Shown here piece after piece: positions 1 to 8,376 of a DNA stretch of 64,000 bases; positions within the stretch are counted from its first letter, which is position 1, and each line of letters starts with the position of its first letter. The notes under the pieces were generated by a model. The model was given only the letters and a program-made list of their open reading frames with translations, had not been told where the DNA came from and made no database searches. The DNA comes from Prevotella sp. (GTDB lineage: Bacteria; Bacteroidota; Bacteroidia; Bacteroidales; Bacteroidaceae), in the NCBI GenBank assembly GCA_017619275.1, contig JAFZSR010000076.1, positions 29,047 to 93,046 of the forward strand. The letters are read 5' to 3'. A program made the position numbers and the translations under genes.

Positions 1-281
1 TTGCGATATTCCTCGCTGCCTTTCCAGTCCTTGGTGGTATTGATCCTGCGGTAAACCTTTTTCTCCGACACATCGAAGAGGTTGCGCCAAGAGACTTCGT
101 CCATTGGATGATTCTGGACGTAGGTGTTCCAGTAATTGTAAAGGCTGTCCGTCTTCACCGAGTCACCGTATAAAACCAGAATCTCTTCTCTGTCTATACG
201 TTCCGTTTTTTGTGCACTGGCTCCAGTCATCATGGTGACGGACACCAGCATGGTCATAACAATCCGTTTCATACTTTTCAT
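1..281 (-). CDS. Partial secreted protein, unidentified (C-terminus outside window)
   Basis: Reading the minus strand from an ATG at 281 gives a protein that starts MKSMKRIVMTMLVSVTMM and has a plausible signal-peptide cleavage site after GASA, about residue 23. About 93 residues are visible before the window edge and no stop is met. The mature part is polar (YGDSVKTDSLYNYWNTYVQ, then WRNLFDVSEKK), which suggests a periplasmic or surface protein. A second ATG nine bases in (272) could also be the start. I do not recognise the family. It is divergent from the lipoprotein gene at 637, and the 355-base gap holds a palindromic repeat. Confidence 0.6.
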   Translation of the reverse strand, partial: MKSMKRIVMTMLVSVTMMTGASAQKTERIDREEILVLYGDSVKTDSLYNYWNTYVQNHPMDEVSWRNLFDVSEKKVYRRINTTKDWKGSEEYR

Positions 282-420
282 TTTTGGGTTTTGTTTTGAC
301 AGCATACACACGAAACGGAAAATCGTTCATTTTATTTTCAATTCGGCGGGCTTCTTTATGGTCTTTTTCAGGCAATATAAAATGCCCTTGCCAAAGAAGG
401 GTTACACCGTCCAAAATTTT

Positions 421-479
421 GGTAACGATTTTTTGAAAAAAGTTAACGACTTTTGAAAAAAACTCGTACGAGATTTTTT
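421..479. repeat. 59-base intergenic palindromic repeat, copy 1
   Basis: This stretch matches 24694-24752 at 57 of 59 positions. It is made of T-run/A-run inverted repeats (TTTTTTGAAAAAA) spaced by GTTAACG and ends in the self-complementary core CTCGTACGAG flanked by A and T runs. It lies between two divergent genes. A more diverged relative is at 48982-49036. Confidence 0.85.
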
Positions 480-536
480 CCGTCTCGCTATCGCAAAATT
501 CCGGATCACAATGTTGCAACTTTCAGAATTAATCAC

Positions 537-544
537 TAACTTTG
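537..544 (+). promoter_or_regulatory. Bacteroidetes -7 element for the TRL-like lipoprotein gene
   Basis: TAACTTTG fits the TAnnTTTG -7 consensus and lies 92 bases before the ATG at 637. No convincing -33 TTTG is present at the right spacing. Confidence 0.6.
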
Positions 545-636
545 CAACCGCGATTCGTAAGAATCCAAGCTACAAGTCCTAGATCCTAATCTAAATGAGT
601 AAATATTGTTTTATTTCACTTTAAACCAAAACAACA

Positions 637-936
637 ATGAAAAAGAAATTTTTGACAATGGCTGCGTCTGCAGCCCTCGCAGTTCTCACACTGGGCAGCT
701 GCGCAACAATTAACTCTGGTGCTGCACTCGCAGAAAAGGCTCCCATTGGACCGAAGATGGGCGAAGCAACGAGTAACATCATCCTCGGCCTCTTTTCGTC
801 GAAGGGTGAGCAGAACAACATCAAGCAGGCTGCCGAGAATGGTGGCATCAAGAAGGTGACACAGGTGGAGTATATTGACCAGTCCGTTTTCTTCGGTCTC
901 TTCATCAAGCACACCACCCGCGTCTATGGTGAGTAA
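637..936 (+). CDS. TRL-like family lipoprotein
   Basis: This 99-residue protein has a lipoprotein signal: a basic start, a hydrophobic core and the lipobox LGSC with the lipidated Cys at residue 22. The rest fits the TRL-like family of small envelope proteins, whose usual features are an ATSNIILGL-like segment, an AAENGGIKKV-like segment and a C-terminal VYGE, all present here. The family role is not established. The gene stands alone with its own promoter (537-544) and a good hairpin terminator (961-994), so it is probably monocistronic. Length and motif order look complete. Confidence 0.8.
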   Translation: MKKKFLTMAASAALAVLTLGSCATINSGAALAEKAPIGPKMGEATSNIILGLFSSKGEQNNIKQAAENGGIKKVTQVEYIDQSVFFGLFIKHTTRVYGE

Positions 937-960
937 TAATTGTAGATAGGTAATTCTATC

Positions 961-994
961 AATAAGGGGGCAACCTTAGGGCTGCTTCCTTATT
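961..994 (+). terminator. Hairpin terminator after the TRL-like gene
   Basis: AATAAGGGGGCA (961-972) pairs with TGCTTCCTTATT (983-994) over 12 positions, two of them G-U wobbles, around a 10-base loop. It begins 24 bases after the stop at 936. Confidence 0.65.
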
Positions 995-1039
995 TCATGT
1001 TTTGACTTGTTCCCGCCCCCCAAAAGGGGACGCTTGGAA

Positions 1040-1735
1040 TTAGGATTCCTCAATCTTCTGCAAAGCCAAATCGAGCAACCACTGGTTTTGCTCGTCAATG
1101 GTCATGTGGCTGTTGTCGAGCAGGATGGCATCATCTGCCTGCTTGAGGGGCGACACCTCGCGGTGCGAGTCGATGTAGTCGCGCTCCTGCACATTTTTCA
1201 GGATGTCGTCAAAGTCGGCCGGCATACCCTTTTGTTGCAATTCATCGTAGCGTCTTTGTGCACGCACCTGTGCCGATGCGGTGACGAAGACCTTCAGCTC
1301 GGCATTGGGGAAGACGACGGTGCCAATGTCGCGGCCATCCATGACGATGCCTCCACTTTGGCCCATTGCCTGCTGCTGGGCCACCATGGCCTCGCGCACG
1401 AAGGGTAGGGCGGCGATGGGACTGACATGGTTCGACACTTGGAGCGAGCGGATGAGCTCCTCCACACACTCGCCGTTGAGATAGGTGATGGGGCGCCCGC
1501 TGGCAGGGTCGAGTTGGAAGGTGATGTGAATCTGGTCCATCTGTTGTTGCAACTCGTCGGTGAGAATGGTGCCGTCGGGCTGGATGAGTTGATGGCGCAG
1601 GGCATAGAGCGTGACGCTACGATACATGGCACCAGTGTCTACATAGATATAGCCCAATTGCTGGGCGAGCGCCTTGGCCATGGTGCTCTTTCCACACGAT
1701 GAATGGCCATCGATGGCGATGGTAATCTTCTTCAT
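1040..1735 (-). CDS. cmk: Cytidylate kinase
   Basis: This 231-residue protein phosphorylates CMP and dCMP to the diphosphates in the cytoplasm. The P-loop GHSSCGKST is at residues 10-18, followed by the family segment [15 protein letters not shown], and the nucleotide-binding [11 protein letters not shown] starts at residue 133. Length is normal for bacterial Cmk. It starts only 9 bases after the stop of porQ (1745), so the two are probably co-transcribed from the promoter at 2712-2719. A metabolic gene behind a secretion gene looks like simple operon packing. The start ATG has no good in-frame competitor. Confidence 0.95.
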   Translation of the reverse strand: MKKITIAIDGHSSCGKSTMAKALAQQLGYIYVDTGAMYRSVTLYALRHQLIQPDGTILTDELQQQMDQIHITFQLDPASGRPITYLNGECVEELIRSLQVSNHVSPIAALPFVREAMVAQQQAMGQSGGIVMDGRDIGTVVFPNAELKVFVTASAQVRAQRRYDELQQKGMPADFDDILKNVQERDYIDSHREVSPLKQADDAILLDNSHMTIDEQNQWLLDLALQKIEES

Positions 1736-1744
1736 TTCGATTAA

Positions 1745-2689
1745 TTAAAGGATATAGCTAAAGTTAATGACCAGCGATGGTGAACTGACGTGCAGTTTGG
1801 CGTAGGCCACGTGAAGCTTTAATCGCTCCAGTTGGATGCCGCCGCCCAGGGAGAGGGCAGTTCCATGACTGCTCTGTCCTTCACCGTCGGATATCTTCAT
1901 CTCGGCAGCTCGCATGGCGTTGTAGCCTGCGGCTAAATAGATTTGTTGTGACAAAAGCAGGTCCGCGCCCAGCACAAGGTGCTTGCCCAGTCCGTGCTCC
2001 CAATCGTTGAGGCGCACCAAGGTGGCTGAGAAGCGGAGCGGCGAGTTCACCAATCGCTTGCTCACGCCCAATTGCAGGTCGAGTGGCATGCGCTCGAAGT
2101 CGTCTTCGTAGGCGGTGAGTTGTCCGCCCAAATTACGTGCTACGGCCGATATGCTCCACTGGCGATCGACATCGTAGTAGTTGAGTCCCAGGTCGACGGC
2201 GGCGGCCAACGAGTTGTAACGCCCAATGTAGGAAGTGACCATCTTGGCGGTGATACCTCCGCTGATTCGACGGCTGAGGTTATAGGCGAAGGTTCCTCCC
2301 ACGGCAATGTCCTTGGCGCTAAAGGTACCCGTCTGTTCGCCGGTATAGGTGGTTTCGTTCATCTCGCCATAGCTGATGAAACGTCCTTGCACGCCCCAGG
2401 TGCCATGCTCGCCCACATACTGCTGATAGGCTCCGGAAGCGGTGACGCATCCCTGCATGTAGGTCATCATGCCCAAGGAGAGCGAGCGGTTGGCAACGTT
2501 GCTGATGAGTGCGGGATTATGGAAGGCGACGGTTCCATCGTCGTCGCTCATAGTGATGTTTTCACCGCCCAAAGCCGTGGCGTGGGCACTCACCGGCAGC
2601 CGCAAGAAATTGAACGCCGTCTGGCTGTCTTGCGCACGGCAGAGGAGCGCAGAAATGGTGAGCAGAGCAGTAAAAACAACTTTTTTCAT
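1745..2689 (-). CDS. porQ: PorQ, type IX secretion system outer-membrane protein
   Basis: This 314-residue protein has a signal peptide (cleavage near CRAQ, residue 20) and the PorQ start pattern: AFNFLRLPVSAHATALGG, then DDDGTVAFHNPALIS. The rest alternates short hydrophobic and polar segments, as expected of an outer-membrane beta-barrel. PorQ is an accessory protein of the type IX secretion system, which exports proteins with C-terminal sorting domains across the outer membrane of Bacteroidetes; the esterase at 59218-60591 has a tail of the sorting type. It is first in a two-gene unit with cmk. No other T9SS core gene is in the window. Confidence 0.88.
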   Translation of the reverse strand: MKKVVFTALLTISALLCRAQDSQTAFNFLRLPVSAHATALGGENITMSDDDGTVAFHNPALISNVANRSLSLGMMTYMQGCVTASGAYQQYVGEHGTWGVQGRFISYGEMNETTYTGEQTGTFSAKDIAVGGTFAYNLSRRISGGITAKMVTSYIGRYNSLAAAVDLGLNYYDVDRQWSISAVARNLGGQLTAYEDDFERMPLDLQLGVSKRLVNSPLRFSATLVRLNDWEHGLGKHLVLGADLLLSQQIYLAAGYNAMRAAEMKISDGEGQSSHGTALSLGGGIQLERLKLHVAYAKLHVSSPSLVINFSYIL

Positions 2690-2711
2690 CTAAATAATCT
2701 AAATTTTGATG

Positions 2712-2719
2712 CAAAGATA
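2712..2719 (-). promoter_or_regulatory. -7 element for porQ-cmk
   Basis: On the minus strand this reads TATCTTTG, a perfect TAnnTTTG, 22 bases before the porQ ATG at 2689. Confidence 0.6.
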
Positions 2720-2854
2720 CAGCTTTTTTCAAATATCCGTGCTAAATTTGCATGCGGAATTCGAATTAATAACGATTTTCTTGGCAGATTATTGCAAACA
2801 ACGCCGCGTTTTATGCCTCTTAGAGGGGTGGAAACGCCCGTTGTGGCACTAGCG

Positions 2855-3556
2855 ATGGAAGAGAAGAAGAGCAGGAACGCCGACTTGGAGAGCCGCCGTC
2901 CTCAACGATTGATGCTGGGGTTGGTGGTGGCGTTGGCCTGTATATTCGTGGCGTTGGAGTACACCATTGAACCTGATGACCCGCTTGACGATGAAGACCT
3001 GCTGGCGCGCCTCGACAACGAGATGGAGCTGCCTCCCATGTTGCAACAGGAGAACGAGCTGATTCTGGCCCCGAAAGTGGAGCCGAAGCCCGAAACAAAG
3101 ATTGTGGTGGTGGAAGACGAAGAAGAGACAACTTTACTGGAAGACGATGAACCCGTGGAGACAGATGCCGACGATGACATGGAAGCATTGGATGACGAAG
3201 AACTTGTGGAGATGGAACCACCGCCACCACCCGACGACGAGGTGCTACCGCTACGCGTGGTGGAGGAGTTGCCACAATTTCCCGGTGGTCCCGTGGAGTT
3301 CATGAAATGGTTGACACGCAACCTGAAATACCCCAAGGCACTGGAGGACCAAAAGCTGACGGGAAAGGTGGTGGCCGAGTTTATCGTCAATACCGACGGC
3401 TCCATCACCGACGTGAAGGTGGTGAACTCATTGCATCCGCTATGCGATGCCGAAGTGCTTCGCGTGCTCCGCATGATGCCCCGTTGGACGGCCGGTATCG
3501 AGAACGACCAGCCGTGCCGTACCAAAGTGTGCATCCCCGTGGTGTTCAAGATATAA
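2855..3556 (+). CDS. TonB-family energy transducer with acidic linker
   Basis: From the ATG at 2855 the protein has 233 residues starting MEEKKSRNADLESRR, the usual cytoplasmic start of Bacteroidetes TonB proteins. A membrane anchor follows at about residues 18-36 (LMLGLVVALACIFVALEYT). The periplasmic linker, about residues 37-140, is strongly acidic (DDEDLL, VVVEDEEETTLLEDDE, DADDDMEALDDEE), not the Pro/Lys-rich type of E. coli TonB. It ends in PPPPPDDEV and then a TonB C-terminal domain (FPGGPVEFMKWL, YPKALEDQKLTGKVVAEF, VVNSLHPLCDAEVLRV). An in-frame ATG at 2813 would add 14 residues, but homologues start at the MEEKKS position. It probably transmits proton-motive force to outer-membrane receptors; no ExbB/D or receptor gene is nearby. 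Confidence 0.85.
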   Translation: MEEKKSRNADLESRRPQRLMLGLVVALACIFVALEYTIEPDDPLDDEDLLARLDNEMELPPMLQQENELILAPKVEPKPETKIVVVEDEEETTLLEDDEPVETDADDDMEALDDEELVEMEPPPPPDDEVLPLRVVEELPQFPGGPVEFMKWLTRNLKYPKALEDQKLTGKVVAEFIVNTDGSITDVKVVNSLHPLCDAEVLRVLRMMPRWTAGIENDQPCRTKVCIPVVFKI

Positions 3557-3587
3557 TTTTCCAAGAGAACAATAAGAATAATATATA

Positions 3588-4562
3588 ATGTATCAAGCAG
3601 AAGAATTGATGAAGAGCGTGAACGACGCTTTGGAGGCACGGAAATACGTGCGCCAACCTGCGTCGCTCTACGAGCCCGTGAGCTATGTGCTGGCCATGGG
3701 GGGCAAACGCATACGCCCCGTGTTGATGATGCTGGCCTACAATCTCTACAAGGACCATCCCGAAAGTATTATATCTCAGGCACTGGCCTTAGAGACCTAC
3801 CATAACTTCACGCTACTGCACGACGACTTGATGGACCGTGCCGAGAAGCGTCGAGGCCATGCCACGGTGCATATGCGTTGGAATGCCAACACCGCCATCC
3901 TGTCGGGCGACACCATGTTGCTCATGGCCTTCGAGCAGATGCAACAATGTGATGCCCGCCATCTGCCCAAGGTGATGGGCCTCTTCACCGAGACGGCTTT
4001 GCAAATCGACGAGGGACAGCAATACGACATCGACTTTGAGACGCGCAACGACGTAGCCGAGGAGGAATACATTGAGATGATTCGCCTAAAGACCAGCGTG
4101 CTCCTGGCCTGTTCCTTGAAGATGGGTGCCATCCTGGCCGATGCCTCCGATGCCGATGCTGAGCGGCTCTATCGCTTTGGCGAGTGCCTGGGATTGGCTT
4201 TCCAGCTACAAGATGACCTGCTCGACGTCTATGGTGATGAGGCGACCTTTGGCAAGGCCATAGGAGGCGACATCGTCACCAACAAGAAGACCTACATGCT
4301 CATCAACGCACTGGGCCTTGCCGATGAAAGGCAAAGCACCGAGCTTCAGCGATGGCTCGCCGCCACCGATTTCGACCGCCAAGAGAAGGTCCAAGCCCTC
4401 ACAGCCATCTACAACGAGCTGGGCATCCGACAACTATGCGAAGAGAAGATCAAGCACTATTTCAACGAGGCTCAGCGCTTGTTGGAGCAGGTGAGTGTGG
4501 CCGACGAGCGCAAAGAACCCCTACGGCAATACGCTGCACAAATGATGAAACGCCAATATTGA
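3588..4562 (+). CDS. Polyprenyl synthase (trans-isoprenyl diphosphate synthase)
   Basis: This 324-residue enzyme condenses isopentenyl diphosphate units onto an allylic primer. Both Mg-binding aspartate motifs are present: DDLMD at residues 79-83, with the Arg pair after it (EKRRGHATVH), and DDLLD at 209-213, preceded by AFQLQ. GGKRIRP near residue 38 is the diphosphate-binding signature. The likely product is the chain for menaquinone or for undecaprenyl carriers; product length cannot be read from sequence. It starts 31 bases after the TonB-like gene and is followed after 9 bases by tatD, so these form a forward transcription unit. Confidence 0.9.
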   Translation: MYQAEELMKSVNDALEARKYVRQPASLYEPVSYVLAMGGKRIRPVLMMLAYNLYKDHPESIISQALALETYHNFTLLHDDLMDRAEKRRGHATVHMRWNANTAILSGDTMLLMAFEQMQQCDARHLPKVMGLFTETALQIDEGQQYDIDFETRNDVAEEEYIEMIRLKTSVLLACSLKMGAILADASDADAERLYRFGECLGLAFQLQDDLLDVYGDEATFGKAIGGDIVTNKKTYMLINALGLADERQSTELQRWLAATDFDRQEKVQALTAIYNELGIRQLCEEKIKHYFNEAQRLLEQVSVADERKEPLRQYAAQMMKRQY

Positions 4563-4571
4563 GCCAGCGCC

Positions 4572-5360
4572 ATGAGGTTCATCGACACACATGCACACCT
4601 TGACGGAGATGAGTTTGCCGCCGACCGCGACGACGTGATGCAACGGGCACGCTTGGCTGGTTGTAGCGCCATCTTGGTGCCTGCCATCGACCTTCCTACG
4701 TCGCGCGCCATCATCGAGCTCTGCCAGCAGCACCCTGCCTTCCTTCATGCCATGGTGGGGTTGCATCCTGAAGAGGTAAAAGTCGGGTGGAAGGACCAGC
4801 TTGACGGCATCCACCAACTGCTCGTCTCCCATGCTTCCCAGCTCGTCGCCATCGGTGAGGTGGGACTTGACTACTATTGGAGCCGCGAGTATGAGCACGA
4901 GCAACTGGAGGCTTTCGAACAACAGGTGCGATGGTCGGTGGAGACCCGTTTGCCCTTGATGATTCATTGCAGGAAGGCTCAGAACGAGATGGTACGGCTC
5001 TTGCGGGGCTACGAGAAGGAATTGCCGGGAGGCGTGTTTCATTGTTTCACCGGCAACGAGCACGAGGCCTTGGAATTGCTCCAATTCCCGCGCTTCGTAC
5101 TGGGCATTGGTGGCGTGCTCACCTTCAAGAAAAGCCACTTGCCGCAGGTGCTCGCTTCGACGGTGCCCTTGGAGCGCATCGTGCTCGAGACCGATGCCCC
5201 CTATATGGCGCCTGTGCCCAAGCGTGGTCAGCGCAACGAGAGCGCATACATCACCCACGTCATCGAGCGCTTGGCCCAAGCCTACGGAGTGGACGAAGAC
5301 ATGGTGGCCGACATCACCACGAACACCGCACAACGCCTCTTTGGATTGAAAAACGAATAA
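4572..5360 (+). CDS. tatD: TatD-family metal-dependent deoxyribonuclease
   Basis: This 262-residue TIM-barrel hydrolase carries the expected metal ligands: DTHAHLD with His7 and His9, the Glu of GEVGLDYYW, the His of IHCRKA, the His of HCFTGN, and the Asp of LETDAPYM. TatD proteins are cytoplasmic 3'-5' exonucleases linked to DNA repair and DNA degradation. Length is normal. It lies 9 bases after the polyprenyl synthase gene and 20 bases before the oxidoreductase gene. Related YcfH/TatD paralogues look alike, so the symbol is by family. Confidence 0.92.
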   Translation: MRFIDTHAHLDGDEFAADRDDVMQRARLAGCSAILVPAIDLPTSRAIIELCQQHPAFLHAMVGLHPEEVKVGWKDQLDGIHQLLVSHASQLVAIGEVGLDYYWSREYEHEQLEAFEQQVRWSVETRLPLMIHCRKAQNEMVRLLRGYEKELPGGVFHCFTGNEHEALELLQFPRFVLGIGGVLTFKKSHLPQVLASTVPLERIVLETDAPYMAPVPKRGQRNESAYITHVIERLAQAYGVDEDMVADITTNTAQRLFGLKNE

Positions 5361-5380
5361 ACTAAATACATTTATTTACT

Positions 5381-6967
5381 ATGAAGCTTAAAGATATACT
5401 AACCGGCAAACTGAATGTCGAAGAGTGGGAGAGCAAGGGCTATGAACTGCCCAAGTATGACATAGAGGCTGTGCGCCGCAAAACCCGCGAAGAGCCCACA
5501 TGGGTGCACTTCGGCGGAGGCAACATCTTCCGTGCCTTCCCTGCCGCCATCTTGAACGATGCTTTGGACACGGGCCAATACGACCGTGGAGTAATCGTGG
5601 CCGAGACCTTCGACTTCGAAGTCATCGACAAGGCCTACGCCCCCTACGACAACTTGTCACTCCTCGTCAGCCTTCAGTCGTCGGGGACCATTGAGAAGAA
5701 GGTCATCGCCAGCGTGACCGAGGCCTTGAAGGCCGACCCCCAATTCGACGATTGGAAGCGACTGGTGGAAATCTTCCGTCAGCCCTCGTTGCAAATGATT
5801 TCGTTCACCATTACCGAGAAGGGTTATACCTGGAATGAAGCCGACCTCGCAAGAGGCTTGAAGCCCCTCTTTGCTATGGGTAAGGTGTGTGCTTTGTTGC
5901 TGGAGCGTTTCCAAGCAGGACAGCTCCCCCTGACGGTGCAATCGATGGACAACTGCTCGCACAATGGCGATAGGGTAAAGGCGGGCGTCTTTGCCTACGC
6001 CGAGCGCTGGGCGAAAGAGGGCTTGGTGCCCCAGGCTTTCCTCGACTATCTGAACGACGAGACGAAGATTACCTTCCCCTGGTCGATGATTGACAAGATT
6101 ACGCCCCGTCCGCATGAGAAGGTGAAGGAGTTGTTGGCCGCCGATGGCTATGAAGATAATAATTATATTGAGACCGAGAAGCACACGTTCACGGCTCCCT
6201 TCGTCAATGCCGAGGAGGTGCAGTATCTGGTCATCGAGGACAACTATACCAACGGACGTCCGCCGCTCCATCTGGGCGGTGCCCTTTACACTACCCGCGA
6301 GACAGTGGACAAGGTGGAGACGATGAAGGTCACCACCTGCCTCAACCCCCTGCACACCGCCATGAGCATCTATGGCTGCATGCTGGGCTATACCCTTATC
6401 AGCGCCGAGATGGCCGATGCCGACCTGCGCCCCTTCGTCCAGAAACTGGGATACATCGAGGCCATGCCCGTGGTCACCGACCCTGGCGTGCTCAACCCCT
6501 ACGAGTTCATCGGCGCCGTCATCAACCGCCGTTTGCCCAATCCCTTCATGCCCGACGCTCCGCAGCGCATTGCCATGGATACCAGCCAGAAGCTGCCCAT
6601 CCGCTTTGGTGAGACCATCAAGAAGTATATCAGGCGTGGTCTCGACATGGAGAACCTGGTGCTCATCCCCCTCACGTTGGCCGGTTATGCCCGCTATCTG
6701 AAGGGCATCAAGGACGACGGCACCCCCTTTGAGCCTTCGCCCGACCCCATGCTCGCCGAGATGCAGGCCATCGTGGCTCCGCTCGAAGTCGGCAAGGCCG
6801 ATCAGGACTATTCGTGCCTGCGTCAGCTCTATACCCGCAGCGATGTGTTCGGCCTCGACCTCTATGAGGCTGGCTTGGGCCCAAAGATTGAGGGCATGGT
6901 GCGCGAGCTGTTCGCTGGTCAGGGTGCCGTGCGTGCCACCTTGCACAAATATGTTGAAGCCAGATAA
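5381..6967 (+). CDS. Mannitol dehydrogenase family oxidoreductase (possible hexuronate reductase)
   Basis: This 528-residue protein belongs to the long-chain polyol dehydrogenase family, which includes mannitol 2-dehydrogenase, fructuronate reductase and tagaturonate reductase. The N-terminal dinucleotide-binding signature is HFGGGNIFRAFPAA (GGGNIFR at residues 45-51). The catalytic Lys/Asn/His set is plausibly in KVTTCLNPLHTAMS, near residue 315. The C-terminal half has typical ELFAGQGAVRATLHKYVE helices. The substrate cannot be assigned: no uronate isomerase or sugar transporter is nearby. It starts 20 bases after tatD and is followed by trpB after 41 bases. Confidence 0.82.
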   Translation: MKLKDILTGKLNVEEWESKGYELPKYDIEAVRRKTREEPTWVHFGGGNIFRAFPAAILNDALDTGQYDRGVIVAETFDFEVIDKAYAPYDNLSLLVSLQSSGTIEKKVIASVTEALKADPQFDDWKRLVEIFRQPSLQMISFTITEKGYTWNEADLARGLKPLFAMGKVCALLLERFQAGQLPLTVQSMDNCSHNGDRVKAGVFAYAERWAKEGLVPQAFLDYLNDETKITFPWSMIDKITPRPHEKVKELLAADGYEDNNYIETEKHTFTAPFVNAEEVQYLVIEDNYTNGRPPLHLGGALYTTRETVDKVETMKVTTCLNPLHTAMSIYGCMLGYTLISAEMADADLRPFVQKLGYIEAMPVVTDPGVLNPYEFIGAVINRRLPNPFMPDAPQRIAMDTSQKLPIRFGETIKKYIRRGLDMENLVLIPLTLAGYARYLKGIKDDGTPFEPSPDPMLAEMQAIVAPLEVGKADQDYSCLRQLYTRSDVFGLDLYEAGLGPKIEGMVRELFAGQGAVRATLHKYVEAR

Positions 6968-7008
6968 CATGTTATAACAACACATTAACTTTTAAACAAA
7001 CATCAATT

Positions 7009-8373
7009 ATGAAACAAAAGAAGTTTATCCTCCAGGAGAGTGAGATTCCAACCCAGTGGTACAACATCCAGGCCGACATGCCCAACAAGCCGCTGCCTCC
7101 CATCCATCCCGCCACGAAGCAACCGCTTGGCGTCGACGACTTGGCACACATCTTCCCACGCGAGTGCTGTGTGCAGGAACTTGACACCGAGCATGCCTTC
7201 ATCGACATTCCCCAGGAGGTGCTCGAAAAGTATAAGTTCTACCGTTCCACGCCTTTGGTGCGCGCCTACTCCCTTGAAGAGGCACTGGGCACACCAGCCC
7301 ACATCTATTTCAAGAATGAGTCGACCAATCCGCTTGGCTCTCACAAAATCAATTCGGCCCTGCCCCAATGCTACTATGCCAAGCAGGAGGGCACGACCAA
7401 CGTGACCACTGAGACGGGTGCCGGCCAGTGGGGCATGGCGCTGAGCTATGCTGCCAAGCTCTACGGCTTGGAGTGTGCCGTCTATCAGGTGAAGATCACG
7501 ATGCAACAGAAGCCCTACCGCTCGATAGCCATGCGCACCTTCGGCGCCGCCGTCACCGGCTCGCCCTCGATGTCTACCCGTGCCGGTAAGGACATCATCA
7601 CCCGCGACCCCATGCACTCCGGTTCGTTGGGCACAGCCATCAGCGAGGCCGTTGAACTGGCTACCACCACGCCCAACTGTAAGTACACGCTCGGCTCGGT
7701 GCTCAACCATGTGGCCCTGCACCAGAGCATCATCGGCCTAGAGGCCGAGAAGCAGATGGCCATGGCTGGCGAATATCCCGACATGGTGATTGCCTGCTTC
7801 GGCGGAGGCTCCAACTTTGGTGGCATCGCCTTCCCCTTCATGCGCCATAACCTGAAGGACGGCAAGACCACCGAGTTCATCGCTGCCGAGCCAGAGAGCT
7901 GTCCCAAGCTGACCCGCGGTAAGTTCCAGTACGACTTTGGCGACGAGGCTGGCTACACCCCGTTGCTGCCTATGTTCACCCTGGGCCACCAGTTCAAGCC
8001 CTCGAACATCCATGCCGGTGGTCTGCGCTATCACGGTGCTGGTATGATTGTGAGCCAGCTCATTAAGGACGGTCTGATGCACGGCGTCGACATCCCCCAG
8101 TTGGAGAGCTTCGAGGCCGGCATGCTCTTCGCCCGCACCGAGGGCATCATCCCCGCTCCCGAGAGCTGCCACGCCATTGCTGCCACCATTCGCGAGGCCA
8201 ACAAGTGCAAGGAAACCGGCGAGGAGAAGGTCATCCTCTTCAACCTCTCGGGCCACGGTCTCATCGACATGCCCAGCTACGACCAGTATATCAACGGCGA
8301 CCTGCAGAACTACTCCGTCAGCGATGAGCAGATAGCCAAGAACGTAAGCGAACTGGAGCAGATCATCAAATAA
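7009..8373 (+). CDS. trpB: Tryptophan synthase beta chain, TrpB2 type
   Basis: This 454-residue PLP enzyme joins indole and serine to make tryptophan. The PLP lysine is Lys113 in NPLGSHKINSA, the phosphate-binding loop is CFGGGSNFGG, and ETGAGQWGMAL holds the catalytic Glu/Gln region. The long N-terminus (about 85 residues before STPLVRA) and overall length point to the TrpB2 subgroup rather than the classic trpA-partnered TrpB1. No trpA or other trp gene is nearby, which fits a stand-alone TrpB2 that may salvage indole. The next gene begins 3 bases after its stop. Confidence 0.9.
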   Translation: MKQKKFILQESEIPTQWYNIQADMPNKPLPPIHPATKQPLGVDDLAHIFPRECCVQELDTEHAFIDIPQEVLEKYKFYRSTPLVRAYSLEEALGTPAHIYFKNESTNPLGSHKINSALPQCYYAKQEGTTNVTTETGAGQWGMALSYAAKLYGLECAVYQVKITMQQKPYRSIAMRTFGAAVTGSPSMSTRAGKDIITRDPMHSGSLGTAISEAVELATTTPNCKYTLGSVLNHVALHQSIIGLEAEKQMAMAGEYPDMVIACFGGGSNFGGIAFPFMRHNLKDGKTTEFIAAEPESCPKLTRGKFQYDFGDEAGYTPLLPMFTLGHQFKPSNIHAGGLRYHGAGMIVSQLIKDGLMHGVDIPQLESFEAGMLFARTEGIIPAPESCHAIAATIREANKCKETGEEKVILFNLSGHGLIDMPSYDQYINGDLQNYSVSDEQIAKNVSELEQIIK

Positions 8374-8376
8374 ATA

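Noticed and set aside
2072-2854. Upstream extension of the TonB-like frame
   Set aside because: This part is antisense to porQ; the TonB protein starts at 2855 in the usual family position.
5657-6985. 442-codon minus-strand frame
   Set aside because: Antisense to the mannitol-dehydrogenase-family gene, which has clear motifs and good spacing to its neighbours.
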